In this document: one piece after another, positions 37,708 through 46,626 of the stretch | Position numbering within the stretch: the stretch's first letter is position 1 | Layout of the letters: each line of letters opens with the position of its first letter | Assembly: GCF_001677275.1 (NCBI RefSeq) | Contig: NZ_CP016178.1 | Span: forward strand, 372,001-436,000 | DNA length: 64,000 bases | From: Vibrio breoganii | GTDB taxonomy: Bacteria > Pseudomonadota > Gammaproteobacteria > Enterobacterales > Vibrionaceae | Direction of reading: 5' to 3' | Position numbers and translations under genes: made by a program | The notes under the pieces: generated by a model | Told to the model about the DNA's origin: nothing | Seen by the model: the letters and a program-made list of their open reading frames with translations, nothing else | The model's database searches: none

Positions 37708-38085
37708 TTATTCGGATTCCGTTGAATACATCTTCAATACATCAAGGGGCACAACCTCTAAGGCGCTCTCTTCGCAGCTGGACAATACTACTAACGGTGC
37801 CCAACCTGCTTGCCATGCTTCTTTCCAGCGTAAAGCACACAGGCACCAATGATCGCCGGGTCTAAGACCGGGGAAATCGAAATCAGGACTGGGAGTGGTA
37901 AGGTCATTACCGCGAGCTTTGGAGAATGCAAGGAAATCCACTGTCATCTTGGCACATATAACATGACGCCCATTATCACTGCCATGGGTATGACAGTAGC
38001 CGTCTCTAAAAAAGCCGGTATTGGGTGAGCAACTGCAAAGTTGTAGAGGTTCGCCGAGTACATTTCTTTTCTGCGCCATGCTCAT
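37708..38085 (-). CDS. DUF2237 family protein
   Basis: 125 residues from the ATG at 38085, with GGAG 4 bases upstream. The sequence 'RNVLGEPLQLCSCSPNTGFFRDGYCHTHGSDNGRHVICAKMTVDFLAFSKARGNDLTTP' and 'PGLRPGDHWCLCALRWKEAWQAGWAP' is the diagnostic content of DUF2237, a conserved small cytoplasmic family rich in Cys and His. No function is established to my knowledge; the Cys/His content is compatible with metal binding. Single gene. Confidence 0.93.
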   Translation of the reverse strand: MSMAQKRNVLGEPLQLCSCSPNTGFFRDGYCHTHGSDNGRHVICAKMTVDFLAFSKARGNDLTTPSPDFDFPGLRPGDHWCLCALRWKEAWQAGWAPLVVLSSCEESALEVVPLDVLKMYSTESE

Positions 38086-38204
38086 TTCTCTCCATCGTTT
38101 CCCATGAAAAACTCTCACCCTGCGATCTCAGTGTAGTTGTTAGATGGGCGTTATGTCAGGGTTCAAGTTGCCGGGAATATCTGAAGCAAGCGTATAAAAG
38201 AGGT

Positions 38205-38234
38205 TATAAAAAAGAGCCTCATGGCAGAGGCTCT
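38205..38234 (-). terminator. Intrinsic terminator of the small repeat-protein gene
   Basis: AGAGCCTC (38213-38220) pairs with GAGGCTCT (38227-38234); the minus strand then shows a run of six T. It lies about 60 bases past the stop of the gene at 38296. Confidence 0.85.
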
Positions 38235-38295
38235 CTGTTTGCGGAGTTTTATCATTGTCTGCCAGTGGGATGGCATAGTTAAATTTGGTGTGAAG

Positions 38296-38526
38296 TTAAC
38301 GTCCACCACCTCTTCTTTCGCTTGGGTCTTCCCATGTGTAACCTCCACCACCGGTTCTTTCACTCGGGTCGGCCCATGTGTAGCCTCCGCCACCGGTTCG
38401 CTCGCTTGGGTCTTCCCAAACGTAGTTGGTTTGGGAGTTAAAGGTTGGGTTAACAGGTAGACTCGACGCAAAGGCCACGGGTGCTACAAACAAAGAGGTC
38501 AGCAATAGAGCTTTTAGAGTTTTCAT
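38296..38526 (-). CDS. Tiny secreted protein made of three W-[EA]-D-P-S-E-R repeats
   Basis: 76 residues. A signal peptide 'MKTLKALLLTSLFVAPVAFA' is followed by a 14-residue linker and then three tandem 14-residue repeats of the form Y-[VT]-W-[EA]-D-P-S-E-R-[TR]-G-G-G-[GR]. The mature part is therefore about 55 residues, Gly-rich and charged, and ends in the third repeat. The gene has its own terminator and a GGTG site before the ATG. I know no family with this repeat; a cell-surface or periplasmic ligand-binding or aggregating peptide is possible. The repeat and signal peptide make a chance frame unlikely. Confidence 0.75.
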   Translation of the reverse strand: MKTLKALLLTSLFVAPVAFASSLPVNPTFNSQTNYVWEDPSERTGGGGYTWADPSERTGGGGYTWEDPSERRGGGR

Positions 38527-38837
38527 GGTTTCACCTATTCAGTTATGTTTTTGATAGCTGAATCGCATTCCCGTCGACTTGAAAATATTGCGTTCAATTT
38601 AAGAGACCCTAGCTGAGCTGAAAATATTTCGTGTGATTTAAAAAGATTTGTAATTTCCTCTTTTAATATCACGAGTTTCAGTTGGTACAGAGAGAAGGAT
38701 CTCTGTGTTAGGTTTTATCTTTAGCAACCTGACTAAAGAGTCTCACGTGCATTCTGCTGGTATGGATTAGTGAAACTGAACTAGGATGGTATTCATGGCT
38801 TTTTACCCACTTATAGTGTCGTCACTCCAAATCCAGT
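38527..38837. other. Intergenic region with an imperfect 24-bp direct repeat
   Basis: Between two divergent genes. Bases 38579-38602 and 38618-38641 are 24-base direct repeats with 5 mismatches (shared TGAAAATATT and ATTTAA) at a 39-base step, a likely paired regulator site for the repeat-protein gene on the minus strand. Nothing else is seen. Confidence 0.5.
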
Positions 38838-39416
38838 ATGAGTTTATTTACCAAGCTGTTAGCAGACGTAGAGCGTTGTACGCTCTGTAGCGAACATTTG
38901 CCACTCGGGCCGAGACCTGTTGTGCAATTGCACCCTGATGCTCGAATATTGGTGGCGGGCCAAGCGCCGGGAAAAAGAGTGCATGAGACCGGTATTCCAT
39001 TTAACGACCCTAGTGGGGACCGATTGCGAGAGTGGATGGGGATTTCAAAGGCAGTTTTCTACGATGAAAAGACGGTCGCGCTACTGCCCATGGGGTTCTG
39101 TTTTCCAGGTACGGGCAAATCGGGTGATTTACCTCCAAGGCCTGAATGTGCAAAAATGTGGCGTGAGCAACTGCTCGCACAATTGCCTAATGTTGAGCTG
39201 ACTTTAGTCCTCGGAAAATATGCTCAGAACTATCACTTTGATAACCCCAAGCTTTCATTAACCGAGCTTGTGTCGTCGTGGCACAACTACTGGCCTGCTA
39301 TGGCACCTTTACCCCATCCCAGTCCAAGAAATAATATCTGGCTTAGTAAGAACCCTTGGTTTGAAAAAGAATTTGTACCCGTACTTCAAGCAAGGGTAAA
39401 AGAGATTCTTGGCTAG
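38838..39416 (+). CDS. Uracil-DNA glycosylase superfamily protein
   Basis: 192 residues. Two hallmarks are present: 'ILVAGQAPGKRVHETGIPFNDPSGDRLREWMG', motif A with G-Q-A-P-G and the Asn of the substrate pocket, and 'PLPHPSPRNNIWLSKNPWF', motif B with H-P-S-P-R-N. A Cys pair 'RCTLCSEHLPLGPRPV' near the N-terminus is a typical opening of the iron-sulfur-type members, but no further clear Cys ligands fit a complete cluster. Members remove uracil or act on other nucleobases; vibrio proteins of this type are usually annotated only at family level. The ATG lies after a weak ribosome site. Confidence 0.85.
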   Translation: MSLFTKLLADVERCTLCSEHLPLGPRPVVQLHPDARILVAGQAPGKRVHETGIPFNDPSGDRLREWMGISKAVFYDEKTVALLPMGFCFPGTGKSGDLPPRPECAKMWREQLLAQLPNVELTLVLGKYAQNYHFDNPKLSLTELVSSWHNYWPAMAPLPHPSPRNNIWLSKNPWFEKEFVPVLQARVKEILG

Positions 39417-39827
39417 TCATGTCAATCTAGAGAAAACATAAGATGAGTCACAAGAACTCTAACCATCTCACGACTAACTCAGAAGTGGATCGCGCAGAGT
39501 ATTGAGTTGAAAGGCGCAGAGGCTTTTAATAACTGCGAACACGAAACACTCATTATTATTCATCGACGTTATCTAATGGCGAGCTCTTACCCTCACTTCA
39601 AAACCACGCTTTTAGCGGCTCTTTTTTGTCAAAAAAACCATTAATTCTCTCGTGAACATTATGAACAAAATGGCCATTAAGTTTCTAATTCACATTATCA
39701 GCGCTATGCAGACTCAGAGTTAACATTGTATTAACTTTCTCACTGACCTTACATCGTGAATGACTTTTAGCTTAAACGTCATACATTAAAACTAAGACCA
39801 CTTTGGTGGGCATAAGGAACGTGAACC
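39417..39827 (+). promoter_or_regulatory. Upstream region of tctC with an inverted repeat
   Basis: A 411-base gap without a gene. The clearest signal is GTTAA-N7-TTAAC at 39719-39735, a candidate operator about 95 bases before the tctC start. A binding site for the CitB-type regulator encoded at 43059 is plausible. The rest shows no structure I can name. Confidence 0.45.
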
Positions 39828-40799
39828 ATGTTACATAAGTTTAAACCTTCGATAGCATCGGCATTGCTAGCTACTGTTTTTTCTTTTTCTGCAACGGCTG
39901 CAGATGTTGAGAAGATCCACTTTCTGATCCCTGGCGGTGCTGGTGGTGGCTGGGATATGACCGCGCGTGGCACAGGTGATGTGCTGGTGAAAGAAGACCT
40001 TGTTGAAAATGTCTCTTTTCAAAACCTCTCTGGTGGAGGTGGTGGTAAAGCTATAGCACACCTTATTGAAACGGCTGAACGTCAGCAAGATACTCTTATG
40101 GTTAACTCGACTCCCATCGTTGTTCGCTCACTCACTGGAGTTTTCCCGCAGTCTTTCCGTGACCTTACTCCGGTGGCTGCGACTATTGCTGATTATGGTG
40201 CGATCGTAACTTCGACGGATTCAAAATATCAAACGTGGGAAGATGTTGTTGCTGATTTTAAAGAGAATCCACGCAGCGTAAAAATAGCGGGAGGCTCAGC
40301 TCGAGGCAGTATGGACCACTTGGTGGTTGCAGCAGCATTTAAGGGTGAAGGGTTTGATGCTAAAGCGGTCCGATACATTGCTTATGATGCGGGCGGCAAA
40401 GCGATGGCTGCATTACTGTCAGGTGAGACGCAATTGCTCTCTACTGGCCTTGGTGAAGTACTAGAAATGTCTAAATCTGGTCAAGTACGTGTACTTGCCG
40501 TTACTGCGCCAAAGCGCCTTGAGGCTGCTCCAGATATTCCAACTTTAGTTGAATATGGTAACGATACTGTGTTTGCTAACTGGCGTGGATTCTTTGCCGC
40601 TCCAGGTACAGATCAAGCGAAGATTGATGAGTGGAATAAGGTTCTGGCTGAGATGTACAGTACTGACCAATGGCAGGTAGTACGAGACCGTAATGGTTGG
40701 ATCGATAACTACAAGCCAGACCAAGACTTTTATTCTTTCCTTGAGGATCAAGAGAAGCAAATGGGCTCTCTTATGAGAGAACTCGGCTTTCTAAAATAG
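39828..40799 (+). CDS. tctC: Tripartite tricarboxylate transporter substrate-binding protein
   Basis: 323 residues with a signal peptide ending near 'SATAAD'. The mature start 'VEKIHFLIPGGAGGGWDMTARGTGDVLVKE' is the Bug/TctC pattern (PGGAGGGWD). Blocks such as 'GGSARGSMDHLVVAAAFK' and 'YIAYDAGGKAMAALLSGE' belong to the ligand cleft. It captures citrate or a related carboxylate in the periplasm for the TctBA membrane pair encoded next. An intercistronic hairpin follows the stop. The CitAB-like two-component pair at the other end of the cluster is the likely regulator. Confidence 0.94.
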   Translation: MLHKFKPSIASALLATVFSFSATAADVEKIHFLIPGGAGGGWDMTARGTGDVLVKEDLVENVSFQNLSGGGGGKAIAHLIETAERQQDTLMVNSTPIVVRSLTGVFPQSFRDLTPVAATIADYGAIVTSTDSKYQTWEDVVADFKENPRSVKIAGGSARGSMDHLVVAAAFKGEGFDAKAVRYIAYDAGGKAMAALLSGETQLLSTGLGEVLEMSKSGQVRVLAVTAPKRLEAAPDIPTLVEYGNDTVFANWRGFFAAPGTDQAKIDEWNKVLAEMYSTDQWQVVRDRNGWIDNYKPDQDFYSFLEDQEKQMGSLMRELGFLK

Positions 40800-40803
40800 T
40801 CAG

Positions 40804-40823
40804 TAGGCCAGTTTACTGGCCTA
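40804..40823 (+). other. Intercistronic hairpin after tctC
   Basis: TAGGCCAG (40804-40811), loop TTTA, CTGGCCTA (40816-40823). No T run follows, so it is probably an mRNA-stabilising or partial-termination element that allows more binding protein than membrane subunits. Confidence 0.6.
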
Positions 40824-40994
40824 TGTATTACCCATTCTCTGCATATGGGAATGCTGGCTTTTCCTCGTTTAGTTGCGTCGAAACGTTAGCCCTTCATTCT
40901 CCTTTGTTTATTGATGATTAGAGTATTTCTAAGAGTCGGTCTTGTTCTTCCTGTTGTTGAACTTCCCATATGCAGTTTTTTATTGGAGAGAGAG

Positions 40995-41489
40995 ATGAGT
41001 CATCTATCTTCCGCTTTTAAGAAAAAGCTTCTGTGCCGAGATCGCGTTGGCGCAATGCTGTTTTTGTTATTTTGTTTAGGCTATGGATATCAATCCACCC
41101 TAATCCCTCTTTTTCCTGGCGACGAATACGAACCCTTTACGGCGAGAACACTACCTTCCATCTTAACCTGGCTAGGTGTGGCTTTATCTCTGATGCTGTT
41201 AGTGACGGGTAAGACAGATGACAACAGTGGTGCTATCACTGACTTTAACTGGAAACTACTTATTGGGTTTTTGGTATTGATGGCTCTTTATGGCGTAGGT
41301 CTAACGGTATTGGGCTTCGTATTGGCAACTAGCCTGTTTCTGTTGGCAGGATTTTATTTGCTAGGAGAGAGAAGAAAGTCGATCTTGTTAGGCGCCTCTT
41401 TTCCATTTGTTATTGCTTTTTATCTGCTACTTACCCAGGTCTTGGATATCTACCTAGAACCAGGCACGTTGTTTCTACTGTTCAATTAG
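40995..41489 (+). CDS. tctB: Tripartite tricarboxylate transporter small membrane subunit
   Basis: 164 residues from the ATG at 40995, preceded by GGAGAG; the frame remains open further upstream but without a ribosome site. Four hydrophobic segments are seen, typical of TctB. 'LIPLFPGDEYEPFTARTLPSILTWLGVAL' is the conserved first loop of the family. With TctA it forms the sodium-dependent uptake complex in the inner membrane. Its stop is 12 bases before the tctA start. Confidence 0.9.
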   Translation: MSHLSSAFKKKLLCRDRVGAMLFLLFCLGYGYQSTLIPLFPGDEYEPFTARTLPSILTWLGVALSLMLLVTGKTDDNSGAITDFNWKLLIGFLVLMALYGVGLTVLGFVLATSLFLLAGFYLLGERRKSILLGASFPFVIAFYLLLTQVLDIYLEPGTLFLLFN

Positions 41490-41501
41490 GGAGAATTGAG
41501 A

Positions 41502-43025
41502 ATGTTAGACGGAATTTTTCAAGGGCTCTCTACAGCCATCATGCCATGGAACATTCTTATGGTGGTGGTTGGGTGTTTTGTCGGTACCTTTATTGGCATG
41601 CTACCAGGCTTGGGACCAATATCAGCTATCGCCCTTATGATCCCAATTACTTATGGTCTTGAGCCTTCATCGGGCCTGATATTAATGGCCGGCGTTTATT
41701 ATGGCGCCGTGTTTGGCGGGTCCACCTCTTCTATATTGATCAATGCTCCAGGCTGTTCATCGACAGTGGTTACCGCGTTTGATGGCTATCCTATGGCACA
41801 AAAGGGTCAAGCCGGAAAGGCGTTAGCGTTAGCTGCTTATTCCTCGTTTACGGGCGGAACGCTGTCTGCGTTGATGTTGTTGGTTGCCGCGCCAGCGTTA
41901 GCGACTGTTTCTCTAAGCTTTCAGTCTTCAGACTACTTTGCCTTAATGCTGCTTGGCCTATCGGCTGTTGCTGCTTTTGCCGGACCGGGTCAGGTCATCA
42001 AAGCTTGGATGATGACAGTACTTGGCCTTATGTTATCTACGGTTGGAATCGATAAGGGGGTAGGGGTAGAGCGGTTTACGTTTGGTTTAACCGACCTTAT
42101 GGATGGCTTTAGTTTCTTACTCTTAGCGATGGCGACATTTGCGTTAGGTGAAACTTTGATGGGGATAATGCAGCCTTTTAAAGATACGAGCGCAGAAGAA
42201 AACAAACAGATGAGTAATATCGGCAGCATGAAGGTGAGTAAGGAAGAGTTCAAAGATGTTGCTCCCACTTCAATCCGCTCATCCATTGTTGGCTTTTTTA
42301 TCGGGGTACTGCCAGGAGCTGGCGCCACCATAGCGGCATTCTTGAGTTATGGTATGGAGAGGAGTTTAGCACCAAAAGATAAGCAAAAAGAGTTTGGAAA
42401 AGGAAGTCTTCGCGGGCTTGTTGCACCTGAGTCTGCAAACAATGCTGCGTCAAGTGGTTCATTCGTTCCGTTGCTGACGCTAGGTATACCAGGGTCTGGT
42501 ACAACGGCTATTATGCTTGGCGCTTTGATTGCCTATGGCATTCAGCCGGGCCCACGTTTATTTGTTGAGCACCCTGAAGTCTTTTGGTCGGTAATTATTT
42601 CGATGTACTTTGGCAATATTGTGCTGGTGATTCTCAATCTCCCTCTGATCCCGTATATATCGAAGCTATTAGCGGTTCCAAGAACGGTACTATTACCGAT
42701 GATCCTGTTCTTCTCAATAACGGGCGTCTATCTCGTGTCTTTCAATACGATGGATGTCTTCGTGATGCTGTTAGTTGCGATGGCGGCGATTGCATTACGA
42801 TTAGCCAATTTCCCTCTAGCTCCTCTGTTACTGGGTTTTATCCTTGGAGGAATGATGGAGGAAAATCTTCGACGAGCTCTGATGATCAGTGACGGTGAAT
42901 TGTCATTCCTTTGGGAGCGACCAATCACCATGACCTTTACCATATTGTCGGTGTTAGTGTTAACCGCTCCCGTATTGCGATTGTTGTTTCGCAAGCTCCG
43001 CCCGAAACACGAAGTAATAAACTAA
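41502..43025 (+). CDS. tctA: Tripartite tricarboxylate transporter large membrane subunit
   Basis: 507 residues from the ATG at 41502 (GGAG 7 bases upstream). About twelve transmembrane helices. The two signature motifs of TctA are present: 'GTFIGMLPGLGPISAIALMIPITYGL' and 'GFFIGVLPGAGATIAAFLSYGMER', along with 'YGAVFGGSTSSILINAPG' and 'ESANNAASSGSFVPLLTLGIPGSGTTAIMLGALI'. It is the transport pore for a tri- or dicarboxylate in the inner membrane. The gene ends at a bidirectional terminator shared with the regulator gene. Confidence 0.96.
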   Translation: MLDGIFQGLSTAIMPWNILMVVVGCFVGTFIGMLPGLGPISAIALMIPITYGLEPSSGLILMAGVYYGAVFGGSTSSILINAPGCSSTVVTAFDGYPMAQKGQAGKALALAAYSSFTGGTLSALMLLVAAPALATVSLSFQSSDYFALMLLGLSAVAAFAGPGQVIKAWMMTVLGLMLSTVGIDKGVGVERFTFGLTDLMDGFSFLLLAMATFALGETLMGIMQPFKDTSAEENKQMSNIGSMKVSKEEFKDVAPTSIRSSIVGFFIGVLPGAGATIAAFLSYGMERSLAPKDKQKEFGKGSLRGLVAPESANNAASSGSFVPLLTLGIPGSGTTAIMLGALIAYGIQPGPRLFVEHPEVFWSVIISMYFGNIVLVILNLPLIPYISKLLAVPRTVLLPMILFFSITGVYLVSFNTMDVFVMLLVAMAAIALRLANFPLAPLLLGFILGGMMEENLRRALMISDGELSFLWERPITMTFTILSVLVLTAPVLRLLFRKLRPKHEVIN

Positions 43026-43033
43026 AAAAGAAT

Positions 43034-43067
43034 AGCGCAGGCCATTGATGGTCTGCGCTTATTTTTG
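43034..43067. terminator. Bidirectional terminator between tctA and the response-regulator gene
   Basis: AGCGCAG-GCCA (43034-43044) pairs with TGG-T-CTGCGCT (43049-43059), with T-rich sequence on the plus side and A-rich sequence before it. It reaches the last codon of the convergent gene. Confidence 0.75.
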
Positions 43068-43748
43068 AGTCCGTACATAGGTTCGCTCAGGGCGACCTAC
43101 AGTGCCATAAACTACGTCCGTTCTCACTTCATGAGTACTTACTAGAAACTCCAAATAACGACGAGCAGTGCTACGGCTTGCGCCAATTTCTTGTCCCGCT
43201 TCTTCCGCTTTCCAAGACTCTCGCTCAGTAAACAGTGAGCGAATCTTATCTAAGGTGACTGAGTCTATTCCCTTAGGCAATCGACCACTTTCACCGCTTG
43301 GCTGGGTTTGTGACATGTTTAGCATGGAATCAATGAACCCTTGATCAAGGCTGTCATTGGAAACGATCTTGTCACGTTTCTCCAAGTAATTATTAATCGC
43401 AGCGTTAAGGCGTGGCAGTAATACGGGCTTTAGTAGATATTCAACAACCCCTAAGCGCATAGCACTTTGCAATATTTCGGGCTCTCTAGCAGCTGTGATT
43501 AAGATAATGTCAGTTTTTTTACCTTGTTGTCTTAGGGTTTGAATGATTTCAAGTCCCGTTCCATCGGGCAAATAAACGTCCAATATCAATAGCTCAGGGT
43601 CAAAAATCTCAAGTTGTATTAGAGCCTGCTCCTTGTTTAGAGCAATACCTTGAATATCCAATCTAGCGTTGATTTGTAAGTATTGTAAATGCAATTGTGC
43701 CATCGCCTCATCATCTTCAATGATCAGGGTACGAACTTTATCTGTCAT
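43059..43748 (-). CDS. Response regulator, CitB/DpiA type
   Basis: 229 residues. The receiver domain has the acidic pair 'IIEDDEAMAQLH', the phosphoacceptor Asp in 'LLILDVYLPDGTGLEII', the 'LITAAR' Thr/Ala switch and a Lys in 'VEYLLKPV'. The C-terminal helix-turn-helix 'AEEAGQEIGASRSTARRYLEFLV' is the CitB-type DNA-binding domain. It overlaps the kinase gene by 4 bases. With tctCBA adjacent, control of carboxylate uptake is very likely. Confidence 0.94.
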   Translation of the reverse strand: MTDKVRTLIIEDDEAMAQLHLQYLQINARLDIQGIALNKEQALIQLEIFDPELLILDVYLPDGTGLEIIQTLRQQGKKTDIILITAAREPEILQSAMRLGVVEYLLKPVLLPRLNAAINNYLEKRDKIVSNDSLDQGFIDSMLNMSQTQPSGESGRLPKGIDSVTLDKIRSLFTERESWKAEEAGQEIGASRSTARRYLEFLVSTHEVRTDVVYGTVGRPERTYVRTQK

Positions 43749-45352
43749 GCTTGTATACCGTCCTTGGGGATAAATACGGCGAAAATAGCCCCTTTATCAG
43801 GGCCGTTGTCGGCTTCTATTGTGCCGCTGTATTTGGTTACGATCTCTTTAACTAAATGCAAACCTATGCCATGTCCTTTATCGGCTTTCGATGACACGCC
43901 AAGCTCAAAGAGCCTATTAATGGCATGATTTTCAGGTAATCCAGCACCAAAGTCGGTGACCTCTAAGATGATTTCATTGCCTAAGTCAGACACCGACAGC
44001 TCGATAGGTCTTTGCTTGTTCAGTTGATCGAGCGCTTTACTGGCGTCGAAGGCGTTATCAATTAAGTTTCCGAGTATGGTAACGATGTCTTGGGCTTGAA
44101 TATGCGAAGGTAGCGGTGATAAATGACTGCCTTCTTCTATTTTAAGTGTTAAACCCAATTCTCTTGCTCGTTCGATTTTGCCAAGAATGAGTCCTGCAAC
44201 TAGTGGCTCTTGAACATTTTGATGTAGCTGTGAGATCAATTGTTGATAATGCTCCGATTCCTGTCCTATCAACTCTTGAACCGTATCGATTCTATTTAAG
44301 TGCAATAACCCACTAATCGTATTGAGTTTGTTTCGATATTCATGAGTCTGAGAGCGCAATAGCTCCGCATACTGTTGGGTTTGAGACAGTTGGCGCGTGA
44401 GTTCATTGATTTCGGTTATTGGGCGAAAACTTGATACTGCGCCAATGACCTGACCATCGACAGTAATCGGTTGTCTATTTGCCACAATGTGAACACCATT
44501 GAGCAGCAGGTCTATGTCATTTTCTGCAGTATGAGTGCTTAGCAGTTGATTCAATTCACTTTCAGGCAACACCGAAGAAAGAGGCTTGTTGATGATATTT
44601 TTGTCTTGAACGCCTAAAATTTGCGCTGCTCGAGTGTTAAATATTCGAATCATCCCTTGATGATCAACACTGACCACACCTTCTTTAATCGTGCTTAATG
44701 TGGTATCCAATTCACTATATAGGCGTGATATCTGTTCTGGTTCAAATCCAAGTAAGGTTTTTCTAAATCGTTTGTAGGCGTAATTTGAGAGCACACCGTT
44801 GAGTAAAGCTACTCCAAGAGCAATACAAAGCAGGTAGACAAGATAAGGCTCAATTCTTTCTTGTAGGTTATCGAGAAGGTACCCAACAGAGATGACGCCA
44901 ATGATGTTGCCTTGATTGTCAAATACCGCGGTTTTACCACGAACAGAATGTCCTAAAGAGCCTTTTGCAAAGGAGACATAGGCTTCCCCATTTATAAGAG
45001 CTCTGTCATTGTCCCCACCTTTCATTGGAAGTCCAAGACGATCTCGTGAAGGGTGAATTAATCGAATCCCATTTGAATCACCAATGACGATGAATGTCGC
45101 GCCAACGGCTTTCGTGAGAGAGGCTAATTTGGTATCTAGAGTACCGACTTGCTTGGTTTCTATCATCTTAATAATAGAGGGACTGTTGCTGAGGAAGGTT
45201 GCTATGCCTAAGGCTTTCTCTCCCATTTCTTGTTCTTGAGAGCTCTTGATGTAATAGAAGCCAGCGACAGAAAGAATAAGAAGTTCGGCTAGGCCTGAAA
45301 GCATCATCACAAGCAATAATCGCTTTCTAATACTTAATTTATTCCAATTCAC
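43745..45352 (-). CDS. Sensor histidine kinase, CitA/DcuS type
   Basis: 535 residues from the GTG at 45352, chosen because AGGGAG lies 6 bases upstream; an in-frame TTG eight codons earlier is less suited. Transmembrane helix 1 (LLLVMMLSGLAELLILSVAGFYY) and helix 2 (YLVYLLCIALGVALLNGVL) enclose a periplasmic Cache-type domain of about 140 residues. A PAS domain (VSVDHQGMIRIFNTRAAQILG) follows, then the His box 'SQTHEYRNKLNTISGLLHL' and ATPase motifs 'GNLIDNAFDA', 'DFGAGL' and 'GHGIGLHLVKEIV'. It senses an extracytoplasmic carboxylate, perhaps citrate or a similar acid. Confidence 0.94.
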   Translation of the reverse strand: MNWNKLSIRKRLLLVMMLSGLAELLILSVAGFYYIKSSQEQEMGEKALGIATFLSNSPSIIKMIETKQVGTLDTKLASLTKAVGATFIVIGDSNGIRLIHPSRDRLGLPMKGGDNDRALINGEAYVSFAKGSLGHSVRGKTAVFDNQGNIIGVISVGYLLDNLQERIEPYLVYLLCIALGVALLNGVLSNYAYKRFRKTLLGFEPEQISRLYSELDTTLSTIKEGVVSVDHQGMIRIFNTRAAQILGVQDKNIINKPLSSVLPESELNQLLSTHTAENDIDLLLNGVHIVANRQPITVDGQVIGAVSSFRPITEINELTRQLSQTQQYAELLRSQTHEYRNKLNTISGLLHLNRIDTVQELIGQESEHYQQLISQLHQNVQEPLVAGLILGKIERARELGLTLKIEEGSHLSPLPSHIQAQDIVTILGNLIDNAFDASKALDQLNKQRPIELSVSDLGNEIILEVTDFGAGLPENHAINRLFELGVSSKADKGHGIGLHLVKEIVTKYSGTIEADNGPDKGAIFAVFIPKDGIQA

Positions 45353-45631
45353 CGACCACTCCCTGATGCAAACCAACGCTCGTTACGAAATGTAACATTT
45401 GAGCAACAAAAGTGTTGTGTGTGGGACAAATAGTGAGAAGTAGCGCGGGGTTTGTTTTCGGGTAATTGGATGTTCATCAAACAGGGAGTGAGGTTCTATT
45501 GATAAACAAAGCTGGAGGAAAAGTGGTCCACTCTGAACCAGAGCAGCCGGTGTACGTATTAAAAATGGGGCGAGAAGACAACCCACTAATCAGTGGCCTG
45601 TTTTGCGTTTAATCAGTGGTAACCGCCGCAA

Positions 45632-46549
45632 TTAAAGATAGGCTCTAGAGCGCTTCTCAATGAGATTAAATAGACGAGACAGAGCAAAGCATAGGCAGAA
45701 ATATACAGCCCCTACAATCAACCAAATCTCGAAAATCAACCCTGATGAGTTGGCCATTTCGGTGCCTACAAAGGTCATCTCTTGTATGGATATCAAGGAT
45801 ACAATGGAGGTGTCTTTGACCAGAGAGATTGCTTGCCCGGCCAAAGGTGGAGTGATGGCGGTGAGCACTTGCGGTCCGATAACAAATCGATATTTGTCGA
45901 GTCCAGGCAGACCTAAAGAGTCCGCCGCTTCCCATTGCCCCTTGGGGATACTTTCTAACCCAGCTCGTATCACCTCGGCAATATAAGCCGATGATAACAA
46001 GCCTATGCAGATGACTCCCGAGGCTAGATTTTCCCACAAGTTAGCAGGGCCAAAGAGAAACTGCTGTACAGCATTAACATCGCCACTGTGCTCGCGAAGT
46101 AGACCTTGCAGGCCAAGTAGCGGAATGAGCTGATTGGATATGAAAAAGTAAAAGATGAACACAAACACCAACGGCGGAATATTGCGCACAAGTTGAATAA
46201 ACAATAGGGCGGGTGTTCTGAACACTGCTAGCTTTGAATGCCGAGCAACACCCAGCAGAGTACCAAAAGAGAGGGCTAGTACCATGCTCCAAAGGCTTAG
46301 GCGCAGTGTTGCCACTAGACCTTGAAAGAAGTAGGGGATGTTGCCTTCCGAGGGCGGAATAAAAATCAAATTAAAGGCATCAGCCCATCGCCATTGATAG
46401 TTGATACCCACAGCCGAGCGGTAGTATAGCCAGCCGATGAATACACCAATGATAGCCAGCAATACACCGTCCAATAGATTGAGACGTTGATACCAATAGC
46501 GCTTAGAAACGGCAGGTTTTGCGGTAATGGATGGGCTGGTACTACTCAC
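45632..46549 (-). CDS. Polar amino-acid ABC transporter permease (second permease)
   Basis: 305 residues, the last gene of a four-gene operon. It has an N-terminal extension and a His/Glu/Gln-type permease core with the EAA loop ('GLESIPKGQWEAADSLGLPGLDKYRFVIGPQ'). 'LVRNIPPLVFVFIFYFF' and 'GVICIGLLSSAYIAEVIRAGL' are standard blocks. It pairs with the permease at 47449 as a heterodimer. The amino acid cannot be told; the group includes glutamate/aspartate, glutamine and general L-amino-acid systems. Confidence 0.92.
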   Translation of the reverse strand: MSSTSPSITAKPAVSKRYWYQRLNLLDGVLLAIIGVFIGWLYYRSAVGINYQWRWADAFNLIFIPPSEGNIPYFFQGLVATLRLSLWSMVLALSFGTLLGVARHSKLAVFRTPALLFIQLVRNIPPLVFVFIFYFFISNQLIPLLGLQGLLREHSGDVNAVQQFLFGPANLWENLASGVICIGLLSSAYIAEVIRAGLESIPKGQWEAADSLGLPGLDKYRFVIGPQVLTAITPPLAGQAISLVKDTSIVSLISIQEMTFVGTEMANSSGLIFEIWLIVGAVYFCLCFALSRLFNLIEKRSRAYL

Positions 46550-46582
46550 GTTATTCCTATTTCAATTCTACTTCTGTGGATT

Positions 46583-46614
46583 ATGGGCTGTGCTTGTCAT
46601 CTCGCTCAGCCCAT
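46583..46614 (-). other. Intercistronic hairpin after the binding-protein gene
   Basis: ATGGGCTG (46583-46590) pairs with CAGCCCAT (46607-46614) with a 16-base loop and no strong T run. It sits between the binding-protein gene and the last permease gene, as does the hairpin after tctC, and may raise the amount of binding protein relative to the second permease. Confidence 0.5.
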
Positions 46615-46626
46615 TAATAGTGGCAA

